The notes under the pieces are model-generated. The model saw only the letters and a program-made list of their open reading frames with translations. It was not told the origin of the DNA and made no database searches. The position numbers and the translations under genes are program-made. Of a stretch of 64,000 bases of DNA, positions 1 through 9,036 are shown in pieces. The DNA is from Tessaracoccus rhinocerotis. Lineage in GTDB: Bacteria > Actinomycetota > Actinomycetes > Propionibacteriales > Propionibacteriaceae. Numbering within the stretch: position 1 is the stretch's first letter; every line of letters begins with the position of its first letter. Where the stretch lies: positions 310,001 through 374,000 of the forward strand of contig NZ_VKKG01000004.1 in NCBI RefSeq assembly GCF_007197885.1, written 5' to 3'.

Positions 1-1
1 C

Positions 2-862
2 ACGTGCATGCTGGCAGAGGGGCACCTCCTGCTCGAGGACTACCCGGGCACGGGCAAGACCACGCTCGCCCGTGCGATCGCCCAGACCGTGCAGGGGACC
101 AACAGCCGCATCCAGTTCACCCCGGACCTGCTTCCCTCCGACGTCACCGGCGTCACCATCTATGACCAGAAGACCGGTGAGTTCGAGTTCCACCAGGGTC
201 CGATCTTCGCCTCCATCGTCCTCGCCGACGAGATCAACCGGGCCTCGCCCAAGACCCAGTCGGCGCTGCTCGAGGTGATGGAGGAGAACCGGGTGACCGT
301 CGACGGCGTCTCCTACAACACCGGCCAGCCGTTCATGGTGATCGCCACCCAGAACCCCATCGAGCAGGCCGGCACGTACCGCCTGCCGGAGGCTCAGCTG
401 GACCGCTTCCTGATGAAGACCACCCTCGGCTACCCGGACCACGAGGCCACCATGCGGATCCTCGCGACCGGCGGCTCCCGCCCCCGCTCCACGGCACTGC
501 CGGCGATCATCCCCACCTCCCAGGTGGCTGAGATGAGCCAGCTCGCCGGGTCGGTCCACATCGAGTCCTCGGTGTTCGACTACATCGCCCGCCTGACCGA
601 GGCCACCAGGCACGCCACCGACGTGCGGCTCGGCGTCTCGATCCGTGGCGCGCTGGCGCTGGTGCGCACCACGCGCGTCTGGGCCGCTTCGCAGGGCCGC
701 CACTTCGTCGTGCCCGACGACGTGAAGATGCTCGCGATCCCGTGCCTGGCGCACCGGATCATCCTGGACCCGGAGGCGGAGTTCAACGGGGTCCAGGCCG
801 TCGACGTCATGGCCGACGTCATCGGCTCCGTGCCGCCCCCGACGGAGCGCAAGACCGCCTGA
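2..862 (+). CDS. MoxR-family AAA+ ATPase (5' end cut by window)
   Basis: This is a MoxR-type AAA+ ATPase that, with a DUF58 partner, is thought to act as a chaperone inserting cofactors or maturing envelope complexes. The reading frame is open to the left edge, so the true start lies outside the window. Walker A (GTGKTT) falls in the first 20 visible residues. Walker B (LADEIN) is near residue 75, and the conserved TQNPIEQAGTYRLPEAQLDRF sensor block is intact. The stop overlaps the next start (TGATG at 860-864), so it is translationally coupled to the DUF58 gene. A second, complete moxR lies at 34703-35680. Confidence 0.93.
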   Translation, partial: TCMLAEGHLLLEDYPGTGKTTLARAIAQTVQGTNSRIQFTPDLLPSDVTGVTIYDQKTGEFEFHQGPIFASIVLADEINRASPKTQSALLEVMEENRVTVDGVSYNTGQPFMVIATQNPIEQAGTYRLPEAQLDRFLMKTTLGYPDHEATMRILATGGSRPRSTALPAIIPTSQVAEMSQLAGSVHIESSVFDYIARLTEATRHATDVRLGVSIRGALALVRTTRVWAASQGRHFVVPDDVKMLAIPCLAHRIILDPEAEFNGVQAVDVMADVIGSVPPPTERKTA

Positions 863-2106
863 TGGCCGCGCCCGCACTCGCAACCGACCGCTGGGAGGCG
901 CCCGAGGCGGTCGAGCCGCCCTCGCTCGACCGCGTCCGGAACGCCTACCGCGCGCTGAACCGTGTCACCGGCATGCGGACCGCCGGCTGGGTCACGCTGT
1001 TCGGCGGCATCGTTGCGCTGGTGGTCGGCGTCGCCCTCGGCTGGACCGAGTTCAAGGTGGCCGGCGTGGCCGCCGTCGTGGTGGTGTTGCTGTGCCTGTT
1101 GTTCACTATCGGAACCCCCAACTTCGCCGTCCGGCTCCACCTTGACGAGCACTCCGTCGTGGTCGGGACCCCGGCGGGGGGAGTGCTGCAGGTGCTCAAC
1201 CAGGCCCAGCGCCGACACCTCGGCTCGCGCCTCGACCTGCCCGTGGGGGACCGGGCGGCGAGCTTCTCCGTGCCGGGACTGCGCCCCGGGGAGGTGATGT
1301 CGGAGCCCTTCCACATCCCCACCGACCGCCGCGGAGTCGTCGTCATCGGCCCGGCGCAGTCGGTGCAGGGCGACCCCTTCGCGCTGACGGGCCGCGAGAC
1401 CAGGTGGACCGGCTCCATGGAGCTGTTCGTGCACCCGCGCACCGTCTCCCTCCCGGGGCGCCAGACAGGTTTCGTGCACGACCTCGAGGGGCACGCCTCG
1501 GCCCACATCTCAGCGGCCGACATGAACTTCCACGCCCTGCGCCCCTACGCGCCCGGTGACGACCGACGCCACGTCCACTGGCGCTCGACGGCCCGCGCCG
1601 GCGAGTTGATGGTGCGCCAGTTCGAGGAGTCCCGGATGTCACGCGTGGTGGTCGCGCTGGACACCGGACGGTCCTCCTGGCTGGACGACGACGAGTTCGA
1701 ACTGGGCGTCTCCGCGGCCGGTTCGATCGCGGTCGCCACGCTGCTGGGGGAGAGCCCGCTGGCGACGCTGACGTCCACCGAGACCCTGGTGGCGCTCACC
1801 CCCACCCGTGCGCTGGACGAGCTCTGCACCGTCGAGCTCACCGCCCGGGGCGGCATCGCCGACCTGGTCCACACCACCCGCCGCCGCGAGCCCGGCGCGT
1901 CCATCGCGATGGTGGTCACCGGCTCCTCGTCGAGCATGACCGCCCTGCGCCGCGCGTGCTCGCTGTTCGACGTGGACACCCGCGTCATCGGGATTCGCGT
2001 CGACGAGGGATCCGGCCTGCGGGTCCGCACCGCCGGCAACGTCACGGTGCTGCAGGTGGGCTCCCTCGAGGAGTTGCCGCGTGCGCTGCGAAGGGCGATG
2101 GAATGA
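862..2106 (+). CDS. DUF58 domain protein
   Basis: This 414-aa protein has two adjacent N-terminal membrane segments (about residues 50-95). A long soluble region follows, with the DUF58 signature RPYAPGDDRRHVHWRSTAR near residue 230. The C-terminal part looks like a von Willebrand A-type fold (VVALDTGRSS), though metal binding is not proven. DUF58 proteins are the standard partners of MoxR ATPases. I chose ATG 862, which overlaps the moxR stop; the same frame is open further upstream inside moxR but gives an alanine/arginine-rich shadow. Its stop overlaps the next start (ATGA at 2103-2106). A paralogue lies at 35680-36954. Confidence 0.9.
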   Translation: MAAPALATDRWEAPEAVEPPSLDRVRNAYRALNRVTGMRTAGWVTLFGGIVALVVGVALGWTEFKVAGVAAVVVVLLCLLFTIGTPNFAVRLHLDEHSVVVGTPAGGVLQVLNQAQRRHLGSRLDLPVGDRAASFSVPGLRPGEVMSEPFHIPTDRRGVVVIGPAQSVQGDPFALTGRETRWTGSMELFVHPRTVSLPGRQTGFVHDLEGHASAHISAADMNFHALRPYAPGDDRRHVHWRSTARAGELMVRQFEESRMSRVVVALDTGRSSWLDDDEFELGVSAAGSIAVATLLGESPLATLTSTETLVALTPTRALDELCTVELTARGGIADLVHTTRRREPGASIAMVVTGSSSSMTALRRACSLFDVDTRVIGIRVDEGSGLRVRTAGNVTVLQVGSLEELPRALRRAME

Positions 2107-4421
2107 CGACCGCCACCGCTTCCACCCCACGCCGTTCGGCGGGCGTCCCCGCCCGCAGCCCGTGGGACTCGCTCCGCGGTGCCGACCGGGCCCGTTGGGT
2201 GCTCGTCGACGCCCTCGGACTGCTGGTCCTGCTCGCCCTGGTGGCTGCCGTGCTGCGGTCCCTCTACCAGTCGCCCTGGCTGGCGGTCACCGTCGGCGGC
2301 TTCGGCCTCACCGGCATGGGGATCGCCCTGCTCGCCGCGTGGCGGCACTGGCGCGTCGGCCTCACCGCCGCCGCGTGCGTCGTCGCCTGGTTCTCGCTCG
2401 GCACCTTGTTCGTGATGCCGTCGGCCGGGATCGCGATGGTGGTGCCCACGCTTCGCTCCCTGCGCGGGCTGCTGCTGGCGCCGGTCACCGCCTGGCGGGA
2501 CCTCTTGACGCTGCAGTCTCCCATCGGCGAGACCGCGAACCTGTTCGCCCCCGCCGGCATCATCGCGCTGCTCGTCGGGGTCATCGGCATGGGGATCTCC
2601 CTGCGCACCCGCTTCCCCGCGCTGGCCTGGCTGCCCGCAGCCGCCGGCTACCTGGCCGCCGCCGCGCTGGGTGCCGGCGTCGTCTACCGCCCGATCCTGA
2701 TCGGCGCCGTCTTCCTCGTTGTCGTCCTGGTCTGGACGAGCTACCGCCGTGCACACCTGCGCGAGTCCCTGACCGGTCGCTCCCAGCGGATGCGGCCGGT
2801 GCGGCTGGTCCTGGCGCTCGCCACGCTGCTGGCCGCCGGGGGCCTGACCTGGCTGGCGCTGCCGGTGCTGCAGCCGGAGGCCGCCCGCACCACTCTCCGG
2901 CAGGCGGTCCAGCCGCCCATCGAGCTCGAGCAGTTCGCCTCGCCGTTGCAGGCGTTCCGCGGCAACATCACCAAGCACGAGGACACCACCTTGTTCGAGG
3001 TGAGCGGGTTGGTGCAGGGCGACATCCTGCGCGTGGCCACCATGGACTCCTACGACGGGCTCAGCTTCCGCGTCGCGACCACCTCCGACGACGCCGTGGA
3101 GAGCACCACGTTCACCCGGGTGGGGCAGTGGATCGCCGACGACACCCCGGGCACCGTCGGCCACGCCGGGGTGCGCGTGCGCGCCTATGACGGCGTGTGG
3201 GTGCCCACCGTCGGCAGGACCACCCAGATCAGCTTCACGGGGGACCGGTCAGTGGCCCTCGGGGAGAACTTCTTCTACAACCGCGGCTCGGGCACCGGCG
3301 TGACGCCGATCGGGGTGACCGAGGGCGACGCCTACTCGTTGGCGTTCATCCGCCCCGAACGCCCGAGCGACGAGCAGATCAAGGTGGCCTCGGCCGGCCG
3401 CGTCGCGCTTCCCGCGGTCGAGGGCGTTCCCGACGAACTGCGCAACCTCGCCCACGAGTGGGGCGATGGGCTCTCGTCGGCCGGCGAGCAGGCACTGGCG
3501 CTGGAGACCAACCTCGGGCTGGGCTACTTCAGCCACGGCCAGGCCGACGAGGTCCTCTCCCTCTCCGGTCACTCGGCGGCCCGGCTGCTCACCCTGATCG
3601 CCACCCCCGAGGAGATGGTCGGCGACGACGAGCAGTACGCAACGGCGATGGCCCTGATGGCCCGCGAACTGGGGATCCCCGCCCGCGTGGTCTACGGCTA
3701 CCGCGCTGGCAACTCGCCCGTCATCACCGGGGCCGACGTCGGCGCCTGGACGGAGGTCCACTTCGACGAGTACGGCTGGGTGGTGTTCGACCCGACGCCG
3801 CCACGGGACCGCACGCTCGAGGACGACGACGCGCCCCAGCCGCCGAAGCCGAGGCCTCACATCGAGAACCCGCCGCCTCCGCCGGAGGATCCCGAGCCGC
3901 CGCTGCCGGACGAGGAACTGCCCGTCGGCCAGGGCGAACCGCCCGTCCAGGAGGAGACGATCGACTGGGGGCAGATCGGCGTCTGGGTGGCGCTGACCGG
4001 CATCCCGCTGGTCACCGTCGTCGTCCCGATCGCGCTCATCGTGGGCCTCAAGCTGCGTCGTCGCTCCCGTCGCCGCAACGCCCCCGAGATGGCCAACCGG
4101 GTGGCCGGGGCCTGGTCGGAACTCGTGGACCGGGCGCGGGACCTGGGGCGCTCGCCCTCGGCCTCGGCCACCCGCTCCGAGCAGGCCCAGCAACTGGTGG
4201 AGGACTTCCCGAAGGCCGCCCGAAAGGCGGATCCGATCGGTGTCTCGACCGAGGCCGACTGGCTGGTGTTCGCCCCGGGTGAGCCAAGCGAGCAGACCGT
4301 GAGGGAGTTCTGGGAGGCCACGAAGAAGGTCGACCGGGGAATGCGCAGGTCGGTGGCGTGGCCCAGGTGGTTCGCGTCGAAGTTCTCGACGAAGTCGTTC
4401 CGGAGGTTCAGGGAGAAATGA
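2103..4421 (+). CDS. TgpA-like transglutaminase-fold membrane protein, catalytic Cys and His apparently absent
   Basis: This 772-aa protein has an N-terminal block of about six membrane helices (residues 30-275, DUF3488/TgpA-like). A large external region and a transglutaminase-core fold (residues 500-566) follow. A Pro/Glu-rich stretch, a last membrane helix (about 620-645) and a basic/soluble tail complete it. The core is easy to align (AMALMARELGIPARVVYGYR, then GWVVFDPTP). However, the position of the usual catalytic Cys is Asp509 (GDDEQYA) and the usual HAW is GAW (Gly547); only Asp563 of the triad remains. It is therefore more likely a structural or binding protein than a peptidase or transglutaminase. 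It is the third gene of the moxR-DUF58 operon. Confidence 0.85.
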   Translation: MTTATASTPRRSAGVPARSPWDSLRGADRARWVLVDALGLLVLLALVAAVLRSLYQSPWLAVTVGGFGLTGMGIALLAAWRHWRVGLTAAACVVAWFSLGTLFVMPSAGIAMVVPTLRSLRGLLLAPVTAWRDLLTLQSPIGETANLFAPAGIIALLVGVIGMGISLRTRFPALAWLPAAAGYLAAAALGAGVVYRPILIGAVFLVVVLVWTSYRRAHLRESLTGRSQRMRPVRLVLALATLLAAGGLTWLALPVLQPEAARTTLRQAVQPPIELEQFASPLQAFRGNITKHEDTTLFEVSGLVQGDILRVATMDSYDGLSFRVATTSDDAVESTTFTRVGQWIADDTPGTVGHAGVRVRAYDGVWVPTVGRTTQISFTGDRSVALGENFFYNRGSGTGVTPIGVTEGDAYSLAFIRPERPSDEQIKVASAGRVALPAVEGVPDELRNLAHEWGDGLSSAGEQALALETNLGLGYFSHGQADEVLSLSGHSAARLLTLIATPEEMVGDDEQYATAMALMARELGIPARVVYGYRAGNSPVITGADVGAWTEVHFDEYGWVVFDPTPPRDRTLEDDDAPQPPKPRPHIENPPPPPEDPEPPLPDEELPVGQGEPPVQEETIDWGQIGVWVALTGIPLVTVVVPIALIVGLKLRRRSRRRNAPEMANRVAGAWSELVDRARDLGRSPSASATRSEQAQQLVEDFPKAARKADPIGVSTEADWLVFAPGEPSEQTVREFWEATKKVDRGMRRSVAWPRWFASKFSTKSFRRFREK

Positions 4422-4490
4422 GCCCCAGTGCCCTCCGCACGGGGCGGACGCTAGTCTGTCGGGGGAAATGTTCGAGTTGAGGGGGAAGGT

Positions 4491-5924
4491 GTGAGTCGGT
4501 TCATCCCGCGAGGAGTCGAGGTGGCCGGGATCGGGCGACGGTTCCTTGCCGCCGTGATCGACGCGCTGCCGCTCGTGGTGGTGGGCGGTGGACTGAACGC
4601 GGTCATGGCCTTCTCGGAGAGCCCGACGGTGATGCTGGTCGCCAGCATCGCGGGTGCCGTGCTGGCCGGCGGCTACGCGCTGTTCCAGTGGTGGGCCTAT
4701 GGCTCGCGCGGAGCAGGCATCGGCGCGCGTGCGATGGGGCTGAGGCTCGTGGGCATGGGCGACGGCGACCCCATCGGCTGGTGGCGTTTCTTCCTGCGCC
4801 AACTCATCTTCGTCGCCCTGATGGTCACCGTGATCGGTGGGATCGCGCTGCTCGTCTTCCTCGTCATCCACGAGCGCCGGCAGGGCTGGCACGACATGGC
4901 GGTCAAGTCGGTGCTGGTCCAGCCGAAGGAGTCGGAGCGCACCGAACGCAGGGCCTCCGTGCGGCGGAGCACCACCAGCACCGTCGGCCTGCCGCCACAC
5001 CTGTCCAGCGCGTTCGCACCCGGATCAACGAGCGAGGAACGGCGCGAGGACTGGGGTGGCTACGCCCCCGGGGCCCCCTCCGCCCCGGCCTGGATGCCGC
5101 GGCTCGAGACCGAGCCGATCATCGAGGTCCACCGGACCTCTGGCGGCTCCGTCCCACCGACGCAGCCGTCGCCACCGCACCACCCACAGCAGCACGGACA
5201 CCAGCCCTCGGGCGGACAACCGGGAGGCGCACCGCAGCAGCAGTGGGGTGCCCAGCCGCAGTCCGGCGGGCAGTGGGGGCAGCCGCCCTCGCAGCAGCCA
5301 CAGACCCCGCAACAGCTCCCGTCCGGCCAGCCCGGGCAGCAGCCACCGGCGCCGAGGCAGCAACCACCCGTTGCGCCGCACCAGCCCACCCCGCCGCAGC
5401 GGGTGAACCAGGGATGGATCCCGCTGCCCACCCCCACCTCCGTGATCGAGCCGCCCCACCAGCCCGGCTCCGCAGACGCGCCGCGGGTGCGCCCGCGCGA
5501 CTTCGGCGGGGCCGAGGAGGATGACGACGGTACCCGCATCGCGAAGCCGATCGGCGTCGACGATGGTGCCCGCCCGGGCGACGAGGGATGGTACGTACGC
5601 CTCGACGACGGCCGGGAGGTGGACCTTGGCGTGACCGTCCTGCTCGGGCGGAACCCGCAGAAGACGCAGGGCGACCCGGACGTGCACCTGGTGCCGGCAG
5701 GAGGCGACGGCCGGATGATCTCCCGGACCCACGTCCTCATCGGCACGGACCCTCGCGGCGTCTACGTCGTGGACCGCGGTTCCACCAACGGCACCGCGCT
5801 GGTCACGGGCAACGGTGACCTTGAGCCCTGCCCGGTGGGCACGCAGATGCGCGTCCGAGAGGGCCAGCAGGTCTCCTACGGCAACCGCTGGTTCACGGTG
5901 CTGCGTCGGCCGCAGCAGGCCTGA
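4491..5924 (+). CDS. RDD-domain membrane protein with C-terminal FHA domain
   Basis: This 477-aa protein begins with an RDD membrane domain of about three to four helices (residues 10-140; motifs AVIDALPL, RAMGLRLV, RQGWHDMAVKSVLV). A long Gln/Pro/Gly-rich disordered linker (about 215-300) follows. It ends in a forkhead-associated domain (about 370-470; LLGRNPQ, ISRTHV, DRGSTNGT), which binds phosphothreonine. The start is GTG 4491 after a GGGGGAAGG run; a -10-like TAGTCT sits at 4452-4457. FHA plus membrane anchoring suggests a substrate or reader of Ser/Thr kinases in envelope processes. It lies 69 nt after the transglutaminase-like gene and probably belongs to the same functional unit. Confidence 0.88.
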   Translation: MSRFIPRGVEVAGIGRRFLAAVIDALPLVVVGGGLNAVMAFSESPTVMLVASIAGAVLAGGYALFQWWAYGSRGAGIGARAMGLRLVGMGDGDPIGWWRFFLRQLIFVALMVTVIGGIALLVFLVIHERRQGWHDMAVKSVLVQPKESERTERRASVRRSTTSTVGLPPHLSSAFAPGSTSEERREDWGGYAPGAPSAPAWMPRLETEPIIEVHRTSGGSVPPTQPSPPHHPQQHGHQPSGGQPGGAPQQQWGAQPQSGGQWGQPPSQQPQTPQQLPSGQPGQQPPAPRQQPPVAPHQPTPPQRVNQGWIPLPTPTSVIEPPHQPGSADAPRVRPRDFGGAEEDDDGTRIAKPIGVDDGARPGDEGWYVRLDDGREVDLGVTVLLGRNPQKTQGDPDVHLVPAGGDGRMISRTHVLIGTDPRGVYVVDRGSTNGTALVTGNGDLEPCPVGTQMRVREGQQVSYGNRWFTVLRRPQQA

Positions 5925-5941
5925 GGCCCGCTGCGTCGGGG

Positions 5942-6517
5942 TCAGACCTCGGTGCGGCGGAAGTTGAGGTAGGAGCGCGACGGCGTCGGGCCGCGCTGGC
6001 CCTGGTAGCGGGAGCCGTACTTCTCGGAACCGTAGGGGTTCTCCGCGGGTGAGGAGAGCTGGAAGAAGCAGAACTGGCCGATCTTCATCCCCGGCCACAG
6101 CATCACCGGCAGGGTGGCGGTGTTGGACAGTTCGAGCGTCACGTGGCCGCTGAAGCCCGGGTCGATGAACCCGGCCGTGGAGTGGGTCAGCAGGCCCAGG
6201 CGCCCCAGCGAGGACTTGCCCTCGAGGCGGGCGGCGACCGCCGGGCCGAGCGTCACGGTCTCGAACGTCGATGCCAGCGCGAACTCGCCGGGGTGGAGCA
6301 CGAACGGCTCTCCCTGGGCCACCTCGATCATGCGCGTCAGGTCCGGCTGCTCCTGCGCCGGGTCGATGTGCGGGTAGCGGTGGTTCTCGAACACGCGGAA
6401 GTACTTGTCCAGGCGCACGTCGACGCTGGAGGGCTGGACCATGGCCGGATCCCACGGCTCAAGCCGGATGTCGCCCTGATCCACCGCTTTGAGGATGTCC
6501 CTGTCGCTGAGAAGCAT
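5942..6517 (-). CDS. dcd: dCTP deaminase (probably bifunctional dCTP deaminase/dUTPase)
   Basis: This 191-aa cytosolic enzyme of pyrimidine deoxynucleotide synthesis deaminates dCTP. In actinobacterial and archaeal bifunctional forms it also hydrolyses the dUTP to dUMP. Recognisable blocks are [10 protein letters not shown], the substrate loop [20 protein letters not shown] and the [16 protein letters not shown] tail, all full length. The split between mono- and bifunctional type cannot be settled by eye. ATG 6517 lies 7 nt after a TAGGCT -10 box (6525-6530, minus strand), so the mRNA is probably leaderless. It is convergent with the FHA gene, with an 18-nt gap. Confidence 0.95.
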   Translation of the reverse strand: MLLSDRDILKAVDQGDIRLEPWDPAMVQPSSVDVRLDKYFRVFENHRYPHIDPAQEQPDLTRMIEVAQGEPFVLHPGEFALASTFETVTLGPAVAARLEGKSSLGRLGLLTHSTAGFIDPGFSGHVTLELSNTATLPVMLWPGMKIGQFCFFQLSSPAENPYGSEKYGSRYQGQRGPTPSRSYLNFRRTEV

Positions 6518-6524
6518 GGGCCCG

Positions 6525-6530
6525 AGCCTA
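6525..6530 (-). promoter_or_regulatory. -10 box of dcd, leaderless start
   Basis: TAGGCT on the minus strand, followed by 7 nt and the ATG of dcd. This is the TANNNT-N6/7-start layout seen at many genes here. Confidence 0.6.
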
Positions 6531-6563
6531 GTGGTGGTGTGACGCCCCGGCCAAGAGACGGGC

Positions 6564-6569
6564 TAGTTT
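6564..6569 (+). promoter_or_regulatory. -10 box of ThrE-like gene, leaderless start
   Basis: TAGTTT is followed by 6 nt and GTG 6576. The spacing supports GTG 6576 as both transcription and translation start. Confidence 0.55.
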
Positions 6570-6575
6570 GGAGGA

Positions 6576-8018
6576 GTGGAGGATGTGGCGAGGAAACGAA
6601 GTGTCCGTGACGGCCTGCGCAGCTGGGTGCGCCAGGACACCCCGAGCCACACCTCCTCGGAGCCCTCACAGGTGGACCACCTGCACGCGGCGGCGGTCGT
6701 CGACCTGGCGCTGCGCGTCGCGGAGCTTGCCGTCCAGGCGGGCGCCGTCACCTCGGAGGCCACCTCCTTCGCCCTGACCGTGACCAGCGCGTACGGACTG
6801 GCCGCGGACGTGGACGTCACCTGGACGTCGGTGACGATCAGCTACCACCGCCGGGGCCGCGCGGAGCCCATCACGGGGTTCCGAGGCGTCCGCAAGCGCA
6901 ACACGAACTACACCACCCTGGCCCAGCTGACCCACCTGATCGACGAGATCGGCGAGGGCGGGCTGGATCTGGAGGAGGCCCGGGAGAAGCTCGACGCCCT
7001 CTACGACAACATCCGGCCGTACCGCGGCTGGGTTATCTGTCTGGGCCAGGCGGTGCTCGGGGCCGGGGTCGCAGCCATCCTCGGTGGCCGCGCCGTCGAG
7101 ATGGGGTTCGCCGCCCTCGCCAACGCGCTGCTGTTCATCGTCCAGCTGCGGCTCGCCCGCACCCAGCTGTCGGTGTTCTTCATCCAGGCCGTCGGCGCGG
7201 CGGTCCCCACGGCGATGGCTGTCGGGATCATGCACATGAGGTCGCTGCAGGAGGGCTGGTTCTACTCGGTCTCGCCGTCGCTGATAGTGGCCTCGGGAAT
7301 CGTCTCGCTGCTCGCCGGCGTCGGCGTGGTGGCGGCCGCCCGCGACGCGATGGACGGCAACCTGATCACCGCGACGGCGCGCGCGTTCGACGCCGTGCTC
7401 CAGACCAGCGGCATCGTGGTCGGGGTGAGCGTGACGCTGTGGATCGGCTTCAAGCTGGGGGTGGCCGGGTACATCGCACCCACCGGCGGCTATGCCAGTC
7501 CGTCGGCCCTGCAGATCGTGTGGGCCTGCCTGATCGCGATCGGCGTCGGCTTCGGGTTCCAGCTGGGTCTGCGCGCCTTCCCGTACGCCGCGATCCTCGC
7601 CGCCCTCGGGTTCGGCGTTTACCAGTACAGCTTCGAGTGGATCGGGAACGCCCCCGGGGCTGCCGCGCTGGGTGCGTTGGTCGTCGGCTTCCTCGCCCAG
7701 ATCATGACCGGCCGTACGCGGATCCCGCTGATCGCGCTGGTCACCACCGGCGTGGTCGCGATGATGCCCGGGTCATCCCTCTACCGGGGCCTCTACGAGC
7801 TGACGAGCTCGTTCTCCGGCCCGATCTCCGTGCAGGCCCAGATCAGCCTGGCGCAGGCGATCATGATCGGGTTGGCGCTGGCGGCGGGCTCCAGCTTCGG
7901 GGCGCAGATCGCGCGACCGCTCGGACTCCCGAGCGCACGGCTGTTCCGGATCTCGACGCTGCGGGCCCTGAACCGGTCCAACCGGCAGACCACCAACACC
8001 GAGGCGACGGGGAGCTGA
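6576..8018 (+). CDS. ThrE-family threonine/serine exporter-like protein
   Basis: This 480-aa membrane protein has the two-domain ThrE layout. The N-terminal DUF1212 domain has an acidic amphipathic front (residues 1-140) and about five helices (about 150-290). A second DUF3815-type block of about five helices follows (about 310-460). Family members export threonine and serine in corynebacteria. The GTG start is fixed by the -10 box 6 nt upstream; GTG 6585 is a possible alternative with a GGAGTGGAGG ribosome site. It is convergent with deoC, leaving only 13 nt between stops. The substrate is inferred from the family only. Confidence 0.85.
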   Translation: MEDVARKRSVRDGLRSWVRQDTPSHTSSEPSQVDHLHAAAVVDLALRVAELAVQAGAVTSEATSFALTVTSAYGLAADVDVTWTSVTISYHRRGRAEPITGFRGVRKRNTNYTTLAQLTHLIDEIGEGGLDLEEAREKLDALYDNIRPYRGWVICLGQAVLGAGVAAILGGRAVEMGFAALANALLFIVQLRLARTQLSVFFIQAVGAAVPTAMAVGIMHMRSLQEGWFYSVSPSLIVASGIVSLLAGVGVVAAARDAMDGNLITATARAFDAVLQTSGIVVGVSVTLWIGFKLGVAGYIAPTGGYASPSALQIVWACLIAIGVGFGFQLGLRAFPYAAILAALGFGVYQYSFEWIGNAPGAAALGALVVGFLAQIMTGRTRIPLIALVTTGVVAMMPGSSLYRGLYELTSSFSGPISVQAQISLAQAIMIGLALAAGSSFGAQIARPLGLPSARLFRISTLRALNRSNRQTTNTEATGS

Positions 8019-8031
8019 CCGCCGCGGGGTC

Positions 8032-8709
8032 TCAGTAGCCGCCGTCGTCCTCGCTCGCCGGCGCGCCGTCGAGGACTGCGCGGCTGCCGGACAGCCCGAG
8101 CCTGGTGGCGCCGGCGGCCACCATGGCCTGTGCCGTCTCCCAGTCGCGGATGCCGCCGGAGGCCTTGACGCCGAGGCGGCCCTCGACGGTGGCGGACATC
8201 AGCTCGACGGCATGCACCGTCGCCCCGCCCGCCGGGTGGAAGCCCGTGGAGGTCTTGACGTAGTCCGCGCCGCCGGTCTCGGCCGCGCGGCAGGCCTCTA
8301 CGATCTCGTCGTCGGTCAGGGCCGCGGACTCGATGATGACTTTCAGCACGCCGCCGGTGGCCGCGCGCACGGCCTGGATCTCCTCGACCACCAGTTCCGG
8401 GCGACCCGCCTTCAGCAGGGAGATGTTGATCACCATGTCCACCTCGTCGGCGCCGAGCTTGGTGGACTCGGCCGCCTCCGCAGCCTTGGTGGCGGGGGTG
8501 TGGTTGCCGGAGGGGAAGCCGCACACGGTGGCAACCTTCACGGCGCCGAGGTCCTCGGTGATCGGGAGCATCGACGGCGAGACGCAGACGCTGTAGGCGC
8601 CCAGGTCACGCGCCTCGGCGACCAGCTCCGAGACCTGCGCCGCGGTGGCGTCAGTCTTGAGAAGCGTGTGGTCGATCATCCGGGCCAGTGCCTCGCGCGT
8701 GATGTCCAT
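8032..8709 (-). CDS. deoC: Deoxyribose-phosphate aldolase
   Basis: This 225-aa class I aldolase splits 2-deoxyribose-5-phosphate into glyceraldehyde-3-phosphate and acetaldehyde in deoxynucleoside catabolism. It shows DHTLLK near residue 14, the VCGFPSGNH and DEVDMVINI strands, the Schiff-base lysine in YVKTSTGF and the second active-site lysine in [10 protein letters not shown]. Length is normal. ATG 8709 is preceded by a strong AAGGAGGAG ribosome site (minus strand). A TAGGCT -10 candidate lies some 30 nt upstream. It stands alone, not with other deo genes. Confidence 0.96.
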   Translation of the reverse strand: MDITREALARMIDHTLLKTDATAAQVSELVAEARDLGAYSVCVSPSMLPITEDLGAVKVATVCGFPSGNHTPATKAAEAAESTKLGADEVDMVINISLLKAGRPELVVEEIQAVRAATGGVLKVIIESAALTDDEIVEACRAAETGGADYVKTSTGFHPAGGATVHAVELMSATVEGRLGVKASGGIRDWETAQAMVAAGATRLGLSGSRAVLDGAPASEDDGGY

Positions 8710-8892
8710 CTCTGGGTCTCCTCCTTGGTAGCGGTGATGCGAATGAGCCTACAGCGACCGGTTCGATCAGCGCGGGCGAGCGATACCTCCTGTGCGGTTG
8801 GCTCTGACATCAGATCTCCATAGTGTGCAGGGCTCAGGGAAGTGTGCGTGGGATCGTTGCCGAGTCGCGAGAAACCGTGAGGGGGGACGGGG

Positions 8893-9036
8893 ATGTCCAG
8901 AAGTACCAAGCGTGGTGTGGCGGTAGGTCGTGGGTCAGGTACGACTGCTCCCGCGCCAGTCCTCGAACGGCTCCGGACGCGTCAACGAGTACGAGCTCTA
9001 CTCGGCCACGGGGGACTGCACCACCGCGACCTATGA
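8893..9036 (+). pseudogene. Probable original 5' end of the GH101 gene, now out of frame
   Basis: An ATG with a purine-rich ribosome site (GGGGGGACGGGG just upstream) opens a 47-codon frame beginning MSRSTKRGVAVG. This looks like the charged front of a signal peptide. The expected hydrophobic core is missing: the frame runs into arginine-rich shadow sequence and stops at 9034-9036. The GH101 frame is offset by one base and is closed upstream by TAG 8924-8926. The simplest reading is a deletion or frameshift that removed the signal peptide core and the front of the first binding domain. An assembly or consensus error is the alternative. Confidence 0.5.

Noticed and set aside
8765-8769. A GATCA between deoC and the GH101 gene as a member of the GATCA regulon
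   Set aside because: It is a single copy with no partner at 10 bp; expected by chance.
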